64,000 nt of DNA from Streptomyces qaidamensis (GCF_001611795.1 NZ_CP015098.1:3286001-3350000); one strand, 5' to 3'; counted from the stretch's first letter, positions 41,293 through 50,896 are shown. Translations and numbers: made by a program. Notes: generated from the letters alone by a model not told the origin.

Positions 41293-43125
41293 GTGCACGA
41301 CACCGGCACGGGAAACACGGGAAACACGGCTCAGCCCTCCAGACGCACCCTCCTCGCCGCCACGGCCGGCGTCACCGCCGCCCTCACGGCCGCCGGGCCC
41401 GCGCACGCCGCCGCCCCGGACGACAGCCGACTGCGCGCCCTCGTCTCCCGCATGACGCTGCCGGAGAAGGTCGGCCAGCTCTTCGTGATGCGGGTCTACG
41501 GCCACTCCGCCACCGCCCCCGACCAGGCCGACATCGACGCCAACCTCAAGGAGATCGGGGTCCGTACGGCCGCCGAGCTGGTGGCGAAGTACCGGGTCGG
41601 CGGCATCATCTACTTCGCCTGGGCGCACAACACCCGCGAGCCGCACCAGATCGCGGACCTGTCCAACGGCATCCAGAAGGCGTCCCTGGAGCTGCCGCGC
41701 GGGCTGCCGGTGCTCATCTCCACCGACCAGGAGCACGGGATCGTCGCCCGGGTGGGCAGGCCCGCCACGCTCTTCCCGGGCGCCATGGCCGTCGGCGCGG
41801 GCGGGTCGCGGTCCGATGCGCGCACCCTCGGCCGGATCGCGGGCGCCGAGCTGCGGGCGATGGGGATCCGGCAGGACTACTCCCCCGTGGCCGACGTGAA
41901 CGTCAACCCGGCCAACCCGGTCATCGGCGTACGGTCCTTCGGCGCCGATCCGCGGGCCGTGTCCGCGCTGGTGGCCGCCGAGGTCGCCGGGTACCAGGGT
42001 TCCGGGGTCGCGGCGACCGCCAAGCACTTCCCGGGGCACGGGGACACCAACGTCGACAGCCACACCGGCTTCCCGACCATCACGCACAGCCGGGAGCTGT
42101 GGGAGAGGCTGGACGCCCCGCCGTTCCGGGCGGCGATCGCCGCGGGCATCGACTCGATCATGACCGCCCACCTGATGGTCCCGGCCCTCGACGACTCCGG
42201 CGACCCGGCCACCCTCTCCCGTCCCATCCTCACCGGCATCCTGCGCGAACGTCTCGGCTACGACGGGGTCGTGGTCACCGACTCCCTCGGCATGGAGGGC
42301 GTACGCACCAAGTACGGCGACGACCGGGTGCCGGTGCTCGCGCTGAAGGCGGGCGTGGACCAGCTTCTCAACCCGCCCGATCTGGACCTCGCCTGGAACG
42401 CCGTCCTGAACGCCGTGCGCGAGGGCGAGCTCACCGAGACCCGGCTCGACGAATCGATCCTGCGGGTGCTGCGGCTGAAGTCCGGGCTGGGGCTGTTCCG
42501 TTCCCCGTACGTCAGTCGGGCCGGGGTGGACCGGACCGTCGGCACCCGGGCGCACCTGGCGTCGGCCGACCGGATCGCCGAGCGGACGACCACGCTGCTC
42601 GTCAACGAGGGGCGGCTGCTGCCCCTGTCACGGCGCCGGTACCCCGAGGTGCTGGTGGTCGGCGCGGACCCGGCCTCGCCGTCCGGCACGACGGGACCGC
42701 CCACCGGCGTGCTCGCGGGCGCGCTGAGCGAACTGGGCTTCACGGCCACGGCCCTGTCGACCGGCACCGCCCCCTCGACGGCCACCATCGCGAAGGCGGT
42801 CGCGGCGGCGCGGGACGCCGACGCGGTGGTGGTGGCCACGTACAACGTCACGGCGGGCAGCGGTCAGAAGGCGCTGGTGGAGCAGCTCGTGGCCACGGGC
42901 AGGCCGGTCGTGGCGGTGGCCATCCGCAACCCGTACGACGTGGCCCGGCTGCCCTCCGTACCGGCCTGCCTGGCCGCCTACTCCTGGACCGACGTCGAAC
43001 TGCGGGCCGCCGCACGGGTGATCGCCGGGCGGGTGAAACCGCGCGGAAAGCTGCCGGTGGCGGTGCAGCGGGCGGATGATCCGGAGCAGGTGCTGTACCC
43101 CATCGGCTACGGGCTGTCGTACTAG
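41293..43125 (+). CDS. Tat-secreted GH3 beta-N-acetylhexosaminidase (NagZ-like)
   Basis: A 610-residue glycoside hydrolase family 3 enzyme. The N-terminus SRRTLLAATAGVTAALTAAG ending AHA is a twin-arginine signal with a signal peptidase site near residue 40. The catalytic domain has KVGQLFVMRVYG, VLISTDQEHGIVARVG, and KHFPGHGDTNVDSHTG with the Asp-Ser-His dyad that serves as acid/base in NagZ-type enzymes. The nucleophile is in VVVTDSLGMEGV. A C-terminal alpha/beta domain follows, as in the longer Gram-positive NagZ. It should release N-acetylglucosamine from muropeptides or chitin outside the cell. GTG 41293 follows AAGGAG by eight bases. Confidence 0.9.
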   Translation: MHDTGTGNTGNTAQPSRRTLLAATAGVTAALTAAGPAHAAAPDDSRLRALVSRMTLPEKVGQLFVMRVYGHSATAPDQADIDANLKEIGVRTAAELVAKYRVGGIIYFAWAHNTREPHQIADLSNGIQKASLELPRGLPVLISTDQEHGIVARVGRPATLFPGAMAVGAGGSRSDARTLGRIAGAELRAMGIRQDYSPVADVNVNPANPVIGVRSFGADPRAVSALVAAEVAGYQGSGVAATAKHFPGHGDTNVDSHTGFPTITHSRELWERLDAPPFRAAIAAGIDSIMTAHLMVPALDDSGDPATLSRPILTGILRERLGYDGVVVTDSLGMEGVRTKYGDDRVPVLALKAGVDQLLNPPDLDLAWNAVLNAVREGELTETRLDESILRVLRLKSGLGLFRSPYVSRAGVDRTVGTRAHLASADRIAERTTTLLVNEGRLLPLSRRRYPEVLVVGADPASPSGTTGPPTGVLAGALSELGFTATALSTGTAPSTATIAKAVAAARDADAVVVATYNVTAGSGQKALVEQLVATGRPVVAVAIRNPYDVARLPSVPACLAAYSWTDVELRAAARVIAGRVKPRGKLPVAVQRADDPEQVLYPIGYGLSY

Positions 43126-43238
43126 ACGTACGCCACGGCCCGGGCGCACCACCCCCAACGTGCGCAAACCGCCCCATGTGCCTGGCGTGCGCCCGCGACG
43201 GCGGGTCACGCTGGGCGAGCACACTCGGGGGGTCGGCG

Positions 43239-43904
43239 ATGCGTGAGAGAAGTTCCGTGGGGGTGGTCTGTGGACTGGTGGCGCTGTTCGGCATGCTGCT
43301 GACCGGCTGCCAGAGCCCGTCGGGCGGCGTGGCGGAGGACGGCCGGCTGGGCGATCCCGCGACCGGCGGGACCGCGCGGACCGCCACGGCGTCACCGGTG
43401 CCGACCCGGCCCTCCGGATACGGGGCGGTGTTCCTCGCGGTCGGCGAGTGCAGCTCGTTCGGCACGACCAGCTTCACCGAGGTGCCGTGCGCCGGTGAGC
43501 GGGCGGCGGCCCGGGTCGTGGCACGGCACGACGGCACGGTGCGGGACGGGCCGCGCTGCCCGGCGACCACCGACTTCGTGCTGCACATCAGCGAACAGCG
43601 GCCCGCGTCCGACGAGGACGGCGACGGGGCGGTCCCGCAGGGTTACGCCTGCATGCGCAACCTCCAGCCGCCACACCCCGGCGACCCGGGCGGCGGGGGC
43701 GGGCCCCGCACGATCGTCGGCGACTGCGTCTACGGCTCCGGCGACGGGCAGGTCCGCGAGACCGCCTGCGACGGCGAGGGCGAGCGCAAGCCGCAGTACA
43801 AGGTGGTCCGTGCGGTCACCGACCGCGCCGACTGCCCCGGCCCGACCGCCCTGTACGTCCGGCTGGGCGGGAAACGGCCCGTGGGGTGCGCCCGGCCCCT
43901 GTGA
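43239..43904 (+). CDS. Cysteine-rich lipoprotein, unknown
   Basis: A 221-residue protein with a lipoprotein signal: basic MRERSS, hydrophobic VGVVCGLVALFGMLL, lipobox LTGC (acylated Cys near residue 24), then a flexible Ser/Thr/Pro linker. The mature domain has two similar halves (GECSSFGTTSFTEVPCAGER and GDCVYGSGDGQVRETACDGE), each with spaced cysteines and a later (R)CP..T..(V/Y)(L/V) segment. This suggests a disulfide-bonded tandem repeat facing the outside. Function unknown. A perfect 14-bp terminator lies 56 bp downstream. Confidence 0.75.
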   Translation: MRERSSVGVVCGLVALFGMLLTGCQSPSGGVAEDGRLGDPATGGTARTATASPVPTRPSGYGAVFLAVGECSSFGTTSFTEVPCAGERAAARVVARHDGTVRDGPRCPATTDFVLHISEQRPASDEDGDGAVPQGYACMRNLQPPHPGDPGGGGGPRTIVGDCVYGSGDGQVRETACDGEGERKPQYKVVRAVTDRADCPGPTALYVRLGGKRPVGCARPL

Positions 43905-43960
43905 GCGGGGCGCGGACGTGCTGCGGGGGCAGGTCCGCCGCCGGCCGGGCCAGTTGCCGA

Positions 43961-43992
43961 ACCGCCCCTCGGCCCGGAGGCCGAGGGGCGGT
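43961..43992. terminator. Perfect 14-bp hairpin between convergent genes
   Basis: ACCGCCCCTCGGCC (43961-43974) pairs with GGCCGAGGGGCGGT (43979-43992) over a CGGA tetraloop, between the lipoprotein gene and the convergent peptidase gene. Confidence 0.8.
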
Positions 43993-44012
43993 CGTGTGCG
44001 TGCAGCGGGTGG

Positions 44013-45446
44013 TTACGGACGCAGCGTCATCTCACGCTGGACGTCCCGCTTGTCGAGCTTGGCGTCGAACTTCGCCAGCGGTTTGGCCGCCTGCGGGTTC
44101 GCCTGGACCGCGCTGGGGGCGACACCGGCCCAGTCGAGGATGCGGGCGGTGGCGAGGGCCTTCTGCTCGGGCACGAGGCCCGCGACGTTGGCCCCGTGGT
44201 TCATGCCGGGGGCGGTCATGACGTAGGAGTCCTTCGCGCCCTTTCCGACGCGGAACGGCTCCGCGCTCCACGGGTCGTTCTGTCCGTTGACGAACAGCAT
44301 GTGTCGGGCGTTGTGCCGGACCCAGGTGTCGATGTCCCGCATCGCCTGGGGCTGGAACTTCATGGGGATGTCCCGGGGGACGAAGTTGCGCGGCGGCTGG
44401 TAGCCGTAGCGGATGTACTGCTTCTCGATGTGCGGGAAGTGGATGGTCGGCGCGCCGAGTTGGGTGCCGGCCTGGTAGTAGTACGGCGTGTAGGTCGTCA
44501 GGCCCTGGTCGGCGTAGGCGGAGAAGCCGGCGATCGCGTCGACGGAGTCCCAGATCTCGTCGTCGGTGGCGTTCTTGGCGTCGGCCGGGATCTGGTCGCA
44601 GTCGGACAGCAGGCTGTACTGCCAGAAGCCCCACACGTAGTCGAGGACGGTCGCCTCGTAGGCCTTGTCCAGGCTGCCGATGGTGGTGAAGGTGAGGCCG
44701 TTGTCCTGCGCGAAGGCCGCGTACTTCTTCTCCAGCGGTTCGCGGCGCACCAGCGCCTCGCGCTGTACGCCGTTCAGACGGTCGCGGCACTCCTTGGTGC
44801 CGACGCGGGCGAAGAAGCGGTCGTAGGCCGAGTCCTCCTTGTTCACGACGTCGTTGGGGGCGACGTAGGCGACGACGCCGTCCATGTCCCGCGGGTAGAA
44901 GCGCTCGTAGTAGGTGGCGGTCATGCCGCCCTTGGAGCCGCCCGTGGAGATCCACTTCTTGCCGTAGATGCCCTTCAGCGCCTTGAAGACGCGATGCTGG
45001 TCGCTGGCGGCCTGCCAGATGTCCAGCTTGGACCAGTCCGCCGGGGCGGGCCGGGACGGGGTGAAGAAGCGGTACTCCAGGGAGACCTGGTTGCCGTCCA
45101 CGATCTGGGTCGGCTCGCTGCGGCGGGGCGTCGTGGAGACGTTGTAGCCGCTGGTGAAGAACACCGTCGGGCGCGAGACCTCCTTGTGCAGCACGGTGAT
45201 GCGCTGCTGGAACGTGCCCTTGGACGGCTTGCGGTGGTCGACCGGCTGCGTGTAGTTCAGGACGAAGAAGCGGTAGCCGGTGTACGGCTTCTCCTCGACC
45301 AGGCTCATGCCCGGTATGGACAGCAGCCTTTCCTTGATGTCGGTGGTGCCGGTGGCGTCGGCGGCGGTGGCCGCTCCCGCCGTGCCCAGTGTGCCTATGA
45401 GCACCGTGAGCGCCAGCAGCCATCTGAGCGCCTTGCGCATGCGCAC
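44013..45446 (-). CDS. Secreted S37-family tripeptidyl aminopeptidase (PS-10 type)
   Basis: A 477-residue secreted serine peptidase. The signal peptide (RMRKALRWLLALTVLIGTLG ending ATAA) is of the Sec type, with cleavage near residue 29. The alpha/beta-hydrolase core has the nucleophile in WISTGGSKGGMTATYYERFY, the acidic residue in VNGQNDPWSAEPF and the histidine in APGMNHGANVAGL. The pattern matches MEROPS family S37 (PS-10 peptidase of Streptomyces lividans), enzymes that remove tripeptides from secreted protein N-termini. The 5' region beyond 45446 contains CACAGGGGA, a moderate Shine-Dalgarno site. Confidence 0.85.
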   Translation of the reverse strand: MRMRKALRWLLALTVLIGTLGTAGAATAADATGTTDIKERLLSIPGMSLVEEKPYTGYRFFVLNYTQPVDHRKPSKGTFQQRITVLHKEVSRPTVFFTSGYNVSTTPRRSEPTQIVDGNQVSLEYRFFTPSRPAPADWSKLDIWQAASDQHRVFKALKGIYGKKWISTGGSKGGMTATYYERFYPRDMDGVVAYVAPNDVVNKEDSAYDRFFARVGTKECRDRLNGVQREALVRREPLEKKYAAFAQDNGLTFTTIGSLDKAYEATVLDYVWGFWQYSLLSDCDQIPADAKNATDDEIWDSVDAIAGFSAYADQGLTTYTPYYYQAGTQLGAPTIHFPHIEKQYIRYGYQPPRNFVPRDIPMKFQPQAMRDIDTWVRHNARHMLFVNGQNDPWSAEPFRVGKGAKDSYVMTAPGMNHGANVAGLVPEQKALATARILDWAGVAPSAVQANPQAAKPLAKFDAKLDKRDVQREMTLRP

Positions 45447-45559
45447 TCCCCTGTGAGACAGATGTGCGCCGGAAGCTAGCGGACCAACTCACCGGAGCAC
45501 CAGGGGACATAGGGAAAACCCTGTGCGCGGGGGGCGTGTCGCGGGGTGCGCGGCGTCCG

Positions 45560-45949
45560 TCAGCAGAGGATCCAGCCGGAGCTGAACTTCCCCCGGCCGA
45601 CCTGGCCCTTGAGCCAGACGCAGCGGCGCCCGGCGTGCACGGTCACCGGGCCCGCGTGGTAGGCGTACTTGCCCGCGTCGACGACCGGCCGGTTGCCGCG
45701 CGCCTGCACGCTCACCGACATCTTGCGCTTCACGCCGGGCCTCTTGGTGAGGGTCACGGCGCAGACGTAACCGCCGCGCTTGTAGACGAGCACGGTGCCG
45801 GTGGAGAAGGGCAGGGTGCGGACCTTGCGGCCGGGACAGTGCGCGGAGGCTGCCTGCGCCTCCCCCGGCGCGGCGACGGCGAGCAGCCCGGAGGCGGTCA
45901 GCACGGCCAGTCCGAGCGCGAACCGCCGGCGTATCGCTCCACTGTGCAC
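45560..45949 (-). CDS. Small secreted basic protein, unknown
   Basis: A 129-residue exported protein. GGAGG lies six bases before GTG 45949, which fixes the start; the longer open frame upstream runs antisense through other sequence. The signal is IRRRFALGLAVLTASGLLAV ending AQAA, cleavage near residue 34. The mature part of about 95 residues is Lys/Arg-rich with four cysteines (HCPGRKV, YVCAVT, RCVW, the final ILC), probably forming two disulfides, and beta-rich segments. It resembles small secreted proteins of Streptomyces with no known role. Confidence 0.75.
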   Translation of the reverse strand: MHSGAIRRRFALGLAVLTASGLLAVAAPGEAQAASAHCPGRKVRTLPFSTGTVLVYKRGGYVCAVTLTKRPGVKRKMSVSVQARGNRPVVDAGKYAYHAGPVTVHAGRRCVWLKGQVGRGKFSSGWILC

Positions 45950-46061
45950 TGTCGTCCTCCCGTACCGCGTCGTCCGCGACCATCGGCGTACGCCAGTACG
46001 GACGCATGACGTATGTCGGATGGTTGCACGAGCGTTACGAAAACGCGGCCGGGCGGCCCCG

Positions 46062-49000
46062 TCAGCGGGACGCGCCGACCGGCTCCTCCGGCTCGGCGGC
46101 GCCGATGAACGTCCGCCACAGCTGCGCGTACCGGCCGCCGCGGGCGAGCAGCGCCTCGTGGGTGCCGTCCTCGACGACCCGGCCGTGGTCCATGACGACG
46201 ACCCGGTCGGCACGCGCGGCGGTGGTGAGGCGGTGGGCGACGACGAGGGTCGTGCGGCGGCCTGCCAGCCGGTCGGTGGCCTGGTTGACCTGGGCCTCGG
46301 TGGCCAGGTCCAGGGCGGCCGTCGCCTCGTCGAGCAGCAGGACGTCCGGGTCGACCAGCTCGGCGCGGGCCAGCGCGATCAGCTGGCGCTGCCCGGCGGA
46401 CAGGTTGCGGCCCCGCTCGGCGACCTCGTGGAGGTAGCCGCCCGTAAGCCGGGCGATCATGTCGTGCGCGCCGACCGCGCGGGCCGCCGCCTCCACCTCG
46501 GCGTCGGTGGCGTCGGGGCGGCCGTAGGCGATGGCGTCGCGGACGGTGCCCTGGAAGAGGTACGCCTCCTGCGGGACGACCCCGAGACGGTGCCGGTACG
46601 AGGTGAGGTCCAGGTCCCGCAGATCGGTGCCGTCGACGGTGACCCGGCCGCCGGTCGGGTCGTAGAAGCGGGCCACGAGCTTGACGAGGGTCGACTTGCC
46701 CGCGCCGGTCTCGCCGACGAAGGCGACGGTCTGCCCGGCCGGGATGCGCAGGTCGACGCCGCCCAGAGCCTCTTCGGCGTCGCCGTAGGCGAAGCGCACG
46801 TCCTCGAAGGCGATCTCGCCCCGCAGGGACGCGACCTCCAGGGGTTCGTCGGCGGACTTCGTCGACGTCGGCTCCCGCAGCAGCTCCTGGATGCGGCCGA
46901 GCGACACGGTCGCCTGCTGGTAGCCGTCGAAGACCTGGGAGAGCTGCTGCACGGGCGCGAAGAACAGGTCGATGTAGAGCAGGTACGCCACCAGCGAGCC
47001 GATCGCGAGCGTCCCGGCGTCGACCCGGGCCCCGCCCACGATCAGCACGGCCGCGGCAGCCACCGACGACAGGAACTGCACGAACGGGAAGTACACCGAG
47101 ATCAGCCACTGGCCCCGGATGCGGGCCTCACGGTAGTCGGCGCTGCGCCCGGCGAACCGCCGCTCGCCGTCCCGCTCGCGCCGGAACGCCTGCACGATCC
47201 GCAGCCCGGCCACCGACTCCTGCAGGTCGGCGTTGACCACCGACACGCGTTCGCGGGCCAGTTCGTAGGCCTTCACACTCGCGCGGCGGAAGAAGAACGT
47301 GGCGATGATCAGCGGCGGCAGCGTGGCGAAGACGACCAGCGCCAGCTCCACGTCGATGACCAGCAGGGCGCCCATGATGCCGAAGAAGGTGACGACCGAG
47401 ACGAAGGCCGTGACCAGGCCGGTCTGGAGGAACGTCGACAGCGCGTCGACGTCGGTCGTCATCCGGGTCATGATCCGGCCGGTCAGCTCACGCTCGTAGT
47501 AGTCGAGCCCGAGGCGCTGGAGCTGGGAGAAGATCTTCAGCCGGAGCGAGTACAGCACCCGCTCGCCGGTCCGCCCGGTCATCCGGATCTCACCGATCTG
47601 GGCCGTCCACTGCACCGCGACCGTCAGCAGCCCCAGCAGGGCCGCCGCCCACACCGCGCCGAGTGCGGCCTGGGTGACGCCGGAGTCGATGCCGTGCCGG
47701 ATCAGCACGGGCAGCAGCAGGCCCATGCCCGCGTCGGTGGCGACCAGGGCGAGGCTGACCAGCAGCGGCAGCCCGAAGCCGCGCAGCAGCCGGCGCAGGC
47801 CGTAGGACGCCTCGGGCCGGACCGCCTTCGACTCGTCGATGTCCGGGACGTCGGTCGCCGGGGGCAGCGCGTCGACCTCGGCGAGCAGCTCGGGGGTGGC
47901 GGGGCTCTCGGTGAGGGCGAGGTCCTTGCGCTCGCGGTCGCCGGTCCACAGCCTCGGGGTGACCCCGCGCTCGGCGTCGTACTCCGCGTCCAGCTCGTCC
48001 CGGACGGAGGTGTCCTCCCGGGGGCAGGCCGGCTGGGTGTGGCCCGGGGAGACCGCGCCCAGTTCGTCCGGGTCGGTGAGCAGGCGCCGGTAGAGGGCGG
48101 ACCGCTCCTGGAGTTCCTCGTGGGTGCCGAGGTCGGCGAGGCGGCCGCCGTCCAGGACGGCGATGCGGTCGGCGAGGTTCAGGGTGGAGCGGCGGTGGGC
48201 GATCAGCAGGGTCGTACGGCCCTGCATGACCCCCTTCAGGGCCTCGTGGATCTCGTGCTCCACGCGGGCGTCCACGGCGGAGGTGGCGTCGTCCAGGACC
48301 AGCAGGCGCGGGTCGCTGAGGATGGCGCGGGCGAGGGCGACGCGCTGGCGCTGGCCGCCGGAGAGGGTGAGGCCGTGCTCGCCGACGGTGGTGTCGTAGC
48401 CCGCGGGGAGCTCCGCGATGAAGCGGTCCGCCTGGGCGGCGCGGGCGGCCTTCTCGATCTCCTCCTGGGTGGCGTCGGGGCGGCCGTAGGCGATGTTGTT
48501 GCGGACGGTGTCGGAGAAGAGGAACGAGTCCTCGGGGACGAGGCCGATCGCGGCGCGCAGCGACTCGGTGGTCAGCTCGCGCACGTCGTGGCCGCCGACC
48601 AGGACGGCCCCGCGGGTGACGTCGTAGAAGCGCGGCAGGAGCAGGGAGACGGTGGACTTGCCGGAGCCGGAGGAGCCGACGACGGCGAGGGTCTCGCCGG
48701 GGCGGATCTCGAAGGACAGCCCGTCGAGGACGCTGCCGGCCGTGCCGGGGCCGTCGTCGTAGCCGAAGGAGACGTCGTCGAACTCGACCGTCGCGGGGGC
48801 GTCGGCGGGCAGGTCCTTGTGGCCGTCCTCGATCGACGGCTCGGTGTCGATCAGCTCCAGGACACGCTCGGTGCCGGCCCGGGCCTGCTGGCCGACGGTG
48901 AGCACCATCGCGAGCATGCGGACCGGGCCGACCAGCTGGGCGAGGTAGGTGGAGAAGGCGACGAACGTACCGAGCGTGATGTGCCCGCGCACCGCCAGCC

Positions 49001-49793
49001 AGCCGCCGAGGGCCAGCATCGCGACCTGGCCGAGCGCGGGGACGGCCTGCAGGGCCGGGGTGTAGACGGAGTTCAGGCGGATGGTGCGCAGGCGGCCCGC
49101 GAACAGCCTCCGGCCGACCTCCCGGAGCTTGCCGGTCTCCTGGTCCTCCTGCCCGAAGCCCTTCACCACGCGTACGCCGCTGACGGCGCCGTCGACCACG
49201 CCCGCGACGGCCGCGGCCTGGGCCTGGGCGTACCAGGTGGAGGGGTGCAGCCGGGTGCGGCTGCGCCTGGCGATCCACCAGACGGCGGGCGCGACCGCCA
49301 GGGCGACCAGAGTCAGCGGCACGGACAGCCAGGCCATGATCACCAGGGAGATCAGGAAGAGCATGAAGTTCCCGATGGTCATCGGGAGCATGAAGAGCAG
49401 GCCCTGGATGAGCTGGAGGTCGCTGGTGGCGCGGCCGACGACCTGGCCGGTGGACAGCTCGTCCTGGCGGCGGCCGTCGAGCCGGGTGATCGTGCCGTAC
49501 ATCTCCGTCCGCAGGTCGTGCTGGACGTCGAGGGCGAGGCGTCCGCCGTAGTAACGGCGGACGTAGGTGAGGACGTAGACGACCAGCGCGGCGGCGATGA
49601 GGAGACCGGCCCAGGTGGTCATGGACCTGGTGTGGTCGCCGATGACGTCGTCGATGATCACCTTGGTGATCAGCGGGACGAGGGCCATGACGGCCATGCC
49701 GGCCAGGGAGGAGCCGAGGGCGAGTACGACGTCCTTCGGGTGGCGCCACGCATAGGCCCACAGTCGTCGTGCCCATCCCCGTTTCGGTGTCAC
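46062..49793 (-). CDS. Fused ABC exporter with two TMD-NBD halves
   Basis: A 1243-residue protein combining two type IV (ABCB-like) exporter half-units. Half 1 has six helices to about residue 330, then an NBD with VGSSGSGKSTVSLLLPRFYD, LTLSGGQRQRVALARAILSD and LLVLDDATSAVD. A charged linker of about 100 residues follows, then half 2 with NBD motifs VGETGAGKSTLVKLVARFYD, RNLSAGQRQLIALARAELVD and LLLDEATAALD. NBD1 has Asp where the catalytic Glu should follow Walker B, and NBD2 has LSAGQ instead of LSGGQ. These two changes fall in the same composite ATP site, as in heterodimeric multidrug exporters. GTG 49793 is the family-like start. Substrate is unknown: drugs or lipids. Confidence 0.9.
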   Translation of the reverse strand: MTPKRGWARRLWAYAWRHPKDVVLALGSSLAGMAVMALVPLITKVIIDDVIGDHTRSMTTWAGLLIAAALVVYVLTYVRRYYGGRLALDVQHDLRTEMYGTITRLDGRRQDELSTGQVVGRATSDLQLIQGLLFMLPMTIGNFMLFLISLVIMAWLSVPLTLVALAVAPAVWWIARRSRTRLHPSTWYAQAQAAAVAGVVDGAVSGVRVVKGFGQEDQETGKLREVGRRLFAGRLRTIRLNSVYTPALQAVPALGQVAMLALGGWLAVRGHITLGTFVAFSTYLAQLVGPVRMLAMVLTVGQQARAGTERVLELIDTEPSIEDGHKDLPADAPATVEFDDVSFGYDDGPGTAGSVLDGLSFEIRPGETLAVVGSSGSGKSTVSLLLPRFYDVTRGAVLVGGHDVRELTTESLRAAIGLVPEDSFLFSDTVRNNIAYGRPDATQEEIEKAARAAQADRFIAELPAGYDTTVGEHGLTLSGGQRQRVALARAILSDPRLLVLDDATSAVDARVEHEIHEALKGVMQGRTTLLIAHRRSTLNLADRIAVLDGGRLADLGTHEELQERSALYRRLLTDPDELGAVSPGHTQPACPREDTSVRDELDAEYDAERGVTPRLWTGDRERKDLALTESPATPELLAEVDALPPATDVPDIDESKAVRPEASYGLRRLLRGFGLPLLVSLALVATDAGMGLLLPVLIRHGIDSGVTQAALGAVWAAALLGLLTVAVQWTAQIGEIRMTGRTGERVLYSLRLKIFSQLQRLGLDYYERELTGRIMTRMTTDVDALSTFLQTGLVTAFVSVVTFFGIMGALLVIDVELALVVFATLPPLIIATFFFRRASVKAYELARERVSVVNADLQESVAGLRIVQAFRRERDGERRFAGRSADYREARIRGQWLISVYFPFVQFLSSVAAAAVLIVGGARVDAGTLAIGSLVAYLLYIDLFFAPVQQLSQVFDGYQQATVSLGRIQELLREPTSTKSADEPLEVASLRGEIAFEDVRFAYGDAEEALGGVDLRIPAGQTVAFVGETGAGKSTLVKLVARFYDPTGGRVTVDGTDLRDLDLTSYRHRLGVVPQEAYLFQGTVRDAIAYGRPDATDAEVEAAARAVGAHDMIARLTGGYLHEVAERGRNLSAGQRQLIALARAELVDPDVLLLDEATAALDLATEAQVNQATDRLAGRRTTLVVAHRLTTAARADRVVVMDHGRVVEDGTHEALLARGGRYAQLWRTFIGAAEPEEPVGASR

Positions 49794-49881
49794 ACCGGTG
49801 CCTTCCAGTCGTCCTGCTCTGCCGGAAGGCACCAACGTGTTCGGGAGCCGATTTCATCCCGCCGTAACGGTTCTCTTTGTG

Positions 49882-49931
49882 GACGGGTGCGGCACCGTCC
49901 CGGCTGGTCGCGCAGTTCCCCGCGCCCCTAG
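49882..49931. repeat. Streptomyces dispersed repeat overlapping a stop codon
   Basis: GGCTGGTCGCGCAGTTCCCC followed by GCGCCCCTAG is a sequence I know to recur in hundreds of Streptomyces intergenic regions. Here it abuts the 3' end of the phytase-like esterase gene and supplies its TAG stop (49928-49930 on the minus strand). Confidence 0.55.
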
Positions 49932-50896
49932 GCAGATGCCCGTACGCGCAAGTGATAGAAACGGGTCGTCTGAGCGGGGTTTTCGTTGTCGTCGCTGACC
50001 AGCAGCACCTTCAGGGTGTTCCGCGTGCGGCCCGTGATCGTCATGCCCTCGATGTTGTCCAGGAGGGGGTTCGGCTGGGGCTGCCTGGCCGTCGCTCCCA
50101 GTGACGGGCAGGTGACGAGGTCGGTGAGCAGGGTCTTCTTCATCGCGTGGCGCGGGTCGGCCAGGTAGAGGCGGACCGTGTTGCCCACGCCGGCGGTGAA
50201 ACCGCGTTCCAGGACCAGGAGGCGGCCGTCGGGCGTGGCCTTGATCTCGGGTACGCCGAGGCCGGGGTCGGTGCGGTAGGTGTACCGGGCGGCGAGCCGG
50301 AAGTGGCTCCCGTGGCGGGTCCAGGTCTGGAAGCGGACGGTGTCGGCGGGGTCGCCGGACAGGGCGTACTCCATGGACGCGACCAGGGTGCGGCCGCCGG
50401 GCAGCAGGGTGAGGCCCTCGAAGGTGCCGTTGGGCTGTCCCCGGCCCGCGGGGCTCACGCGCAGGTCGTCCGGGACGGGGAAGCGGTCGAGGATCCGGCC
50501 GGTGCGGGAGTAGCGGCGTACCGACGGCTCGGTCTCGGAGGTGACGAGGTACGTGCCGTCGCGGTCCACGACCAGGCCCTCGGAGTCGAGCGCGGCTCCG
50601 GTCTCGTCGGCGAGGGAGGTCACGGACCGGGGGCTGAGGGTCCTCGCGTCCAGGCGGAACAGCGAGGAGCGGTCCGAGAGGGCGGCCAGGGAGCCGTCCC
50701 GGTCCACCTCCAGCGCGGAGAGGTTGCCGACGAAGGTGTCGTCGTACGTCGTCTTGTCGAGCGCGTCGGAGAAGCGGTCGATGGAGACGGACGGCGAGCA
50801 GGCGTGTGCTGTCGCCTGGGCGGGACCGGCGGCGGTCAGGCACGTGGCCGCCGCCAGGCCTGCCGTGAGGAGGGCGAGGTGGGTTCTCAGGGGCAT
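49928..50896 (-). CDS. Secreted esterase-like/phytase-like beta-propeller protein
   Basis: A 322-residue exported protein. The signal is PLRTHLALLTAGLAAATCLT ending AQA, cleavage near residue 29. The mature part fits the esterase-like activity of phytase family (phytase-like propeller): FVGNLSALEVDRDGSLAALS, ALDSEGLVVDRDGTYLVTSE, PNGTFEGLTLLPGGRTLVAS, and a final IEGMTITGRTRNTLKVLLVS with DDNENPAQTTRFYHL. Repeated D-G turns with acidic residues suggest calcium sites. ATG 50896 is preferred to a GTG at 50905. Exact substrate (phosphate or carboxyl ester) is unknown. Confidence 0.8.
   Translation of the reverse strand: MPLRTHLALLTAGLAAATCLTAAGPAQATAHACSPSVSIDRFSDALDKTTYDDTFVGNLSALEVDRDGSLAALSDRSSLFRLDARTLSPRSVTSLADETGAALDSEGLVVDRDGTYLVTSETEPSVRRYSRTGRILDRFPVPDDLRVSPAGRGQPNGTFEGLTLLPGGRTLVASMEYALSGDPADTVRFQTWTRHGSHFRLAARYTYRTDPGLGVPEIKATPDGRLLVLERGFTAGVGNTVRLYLADPRHAMKKTLLTDLVTCPSLGATARQPQPNPLLDNIEGMTITGRTRNTLKVLLVSDDNENPAQTTRFYHLRVRASA

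Noticed and set aside
45795..49931. 1378-codon plus-strand ORF antisense to the ABC exporter
   Set aside because: Compositionally biased antisense shadow with no domain; the exporter frame has all ABC motifs.
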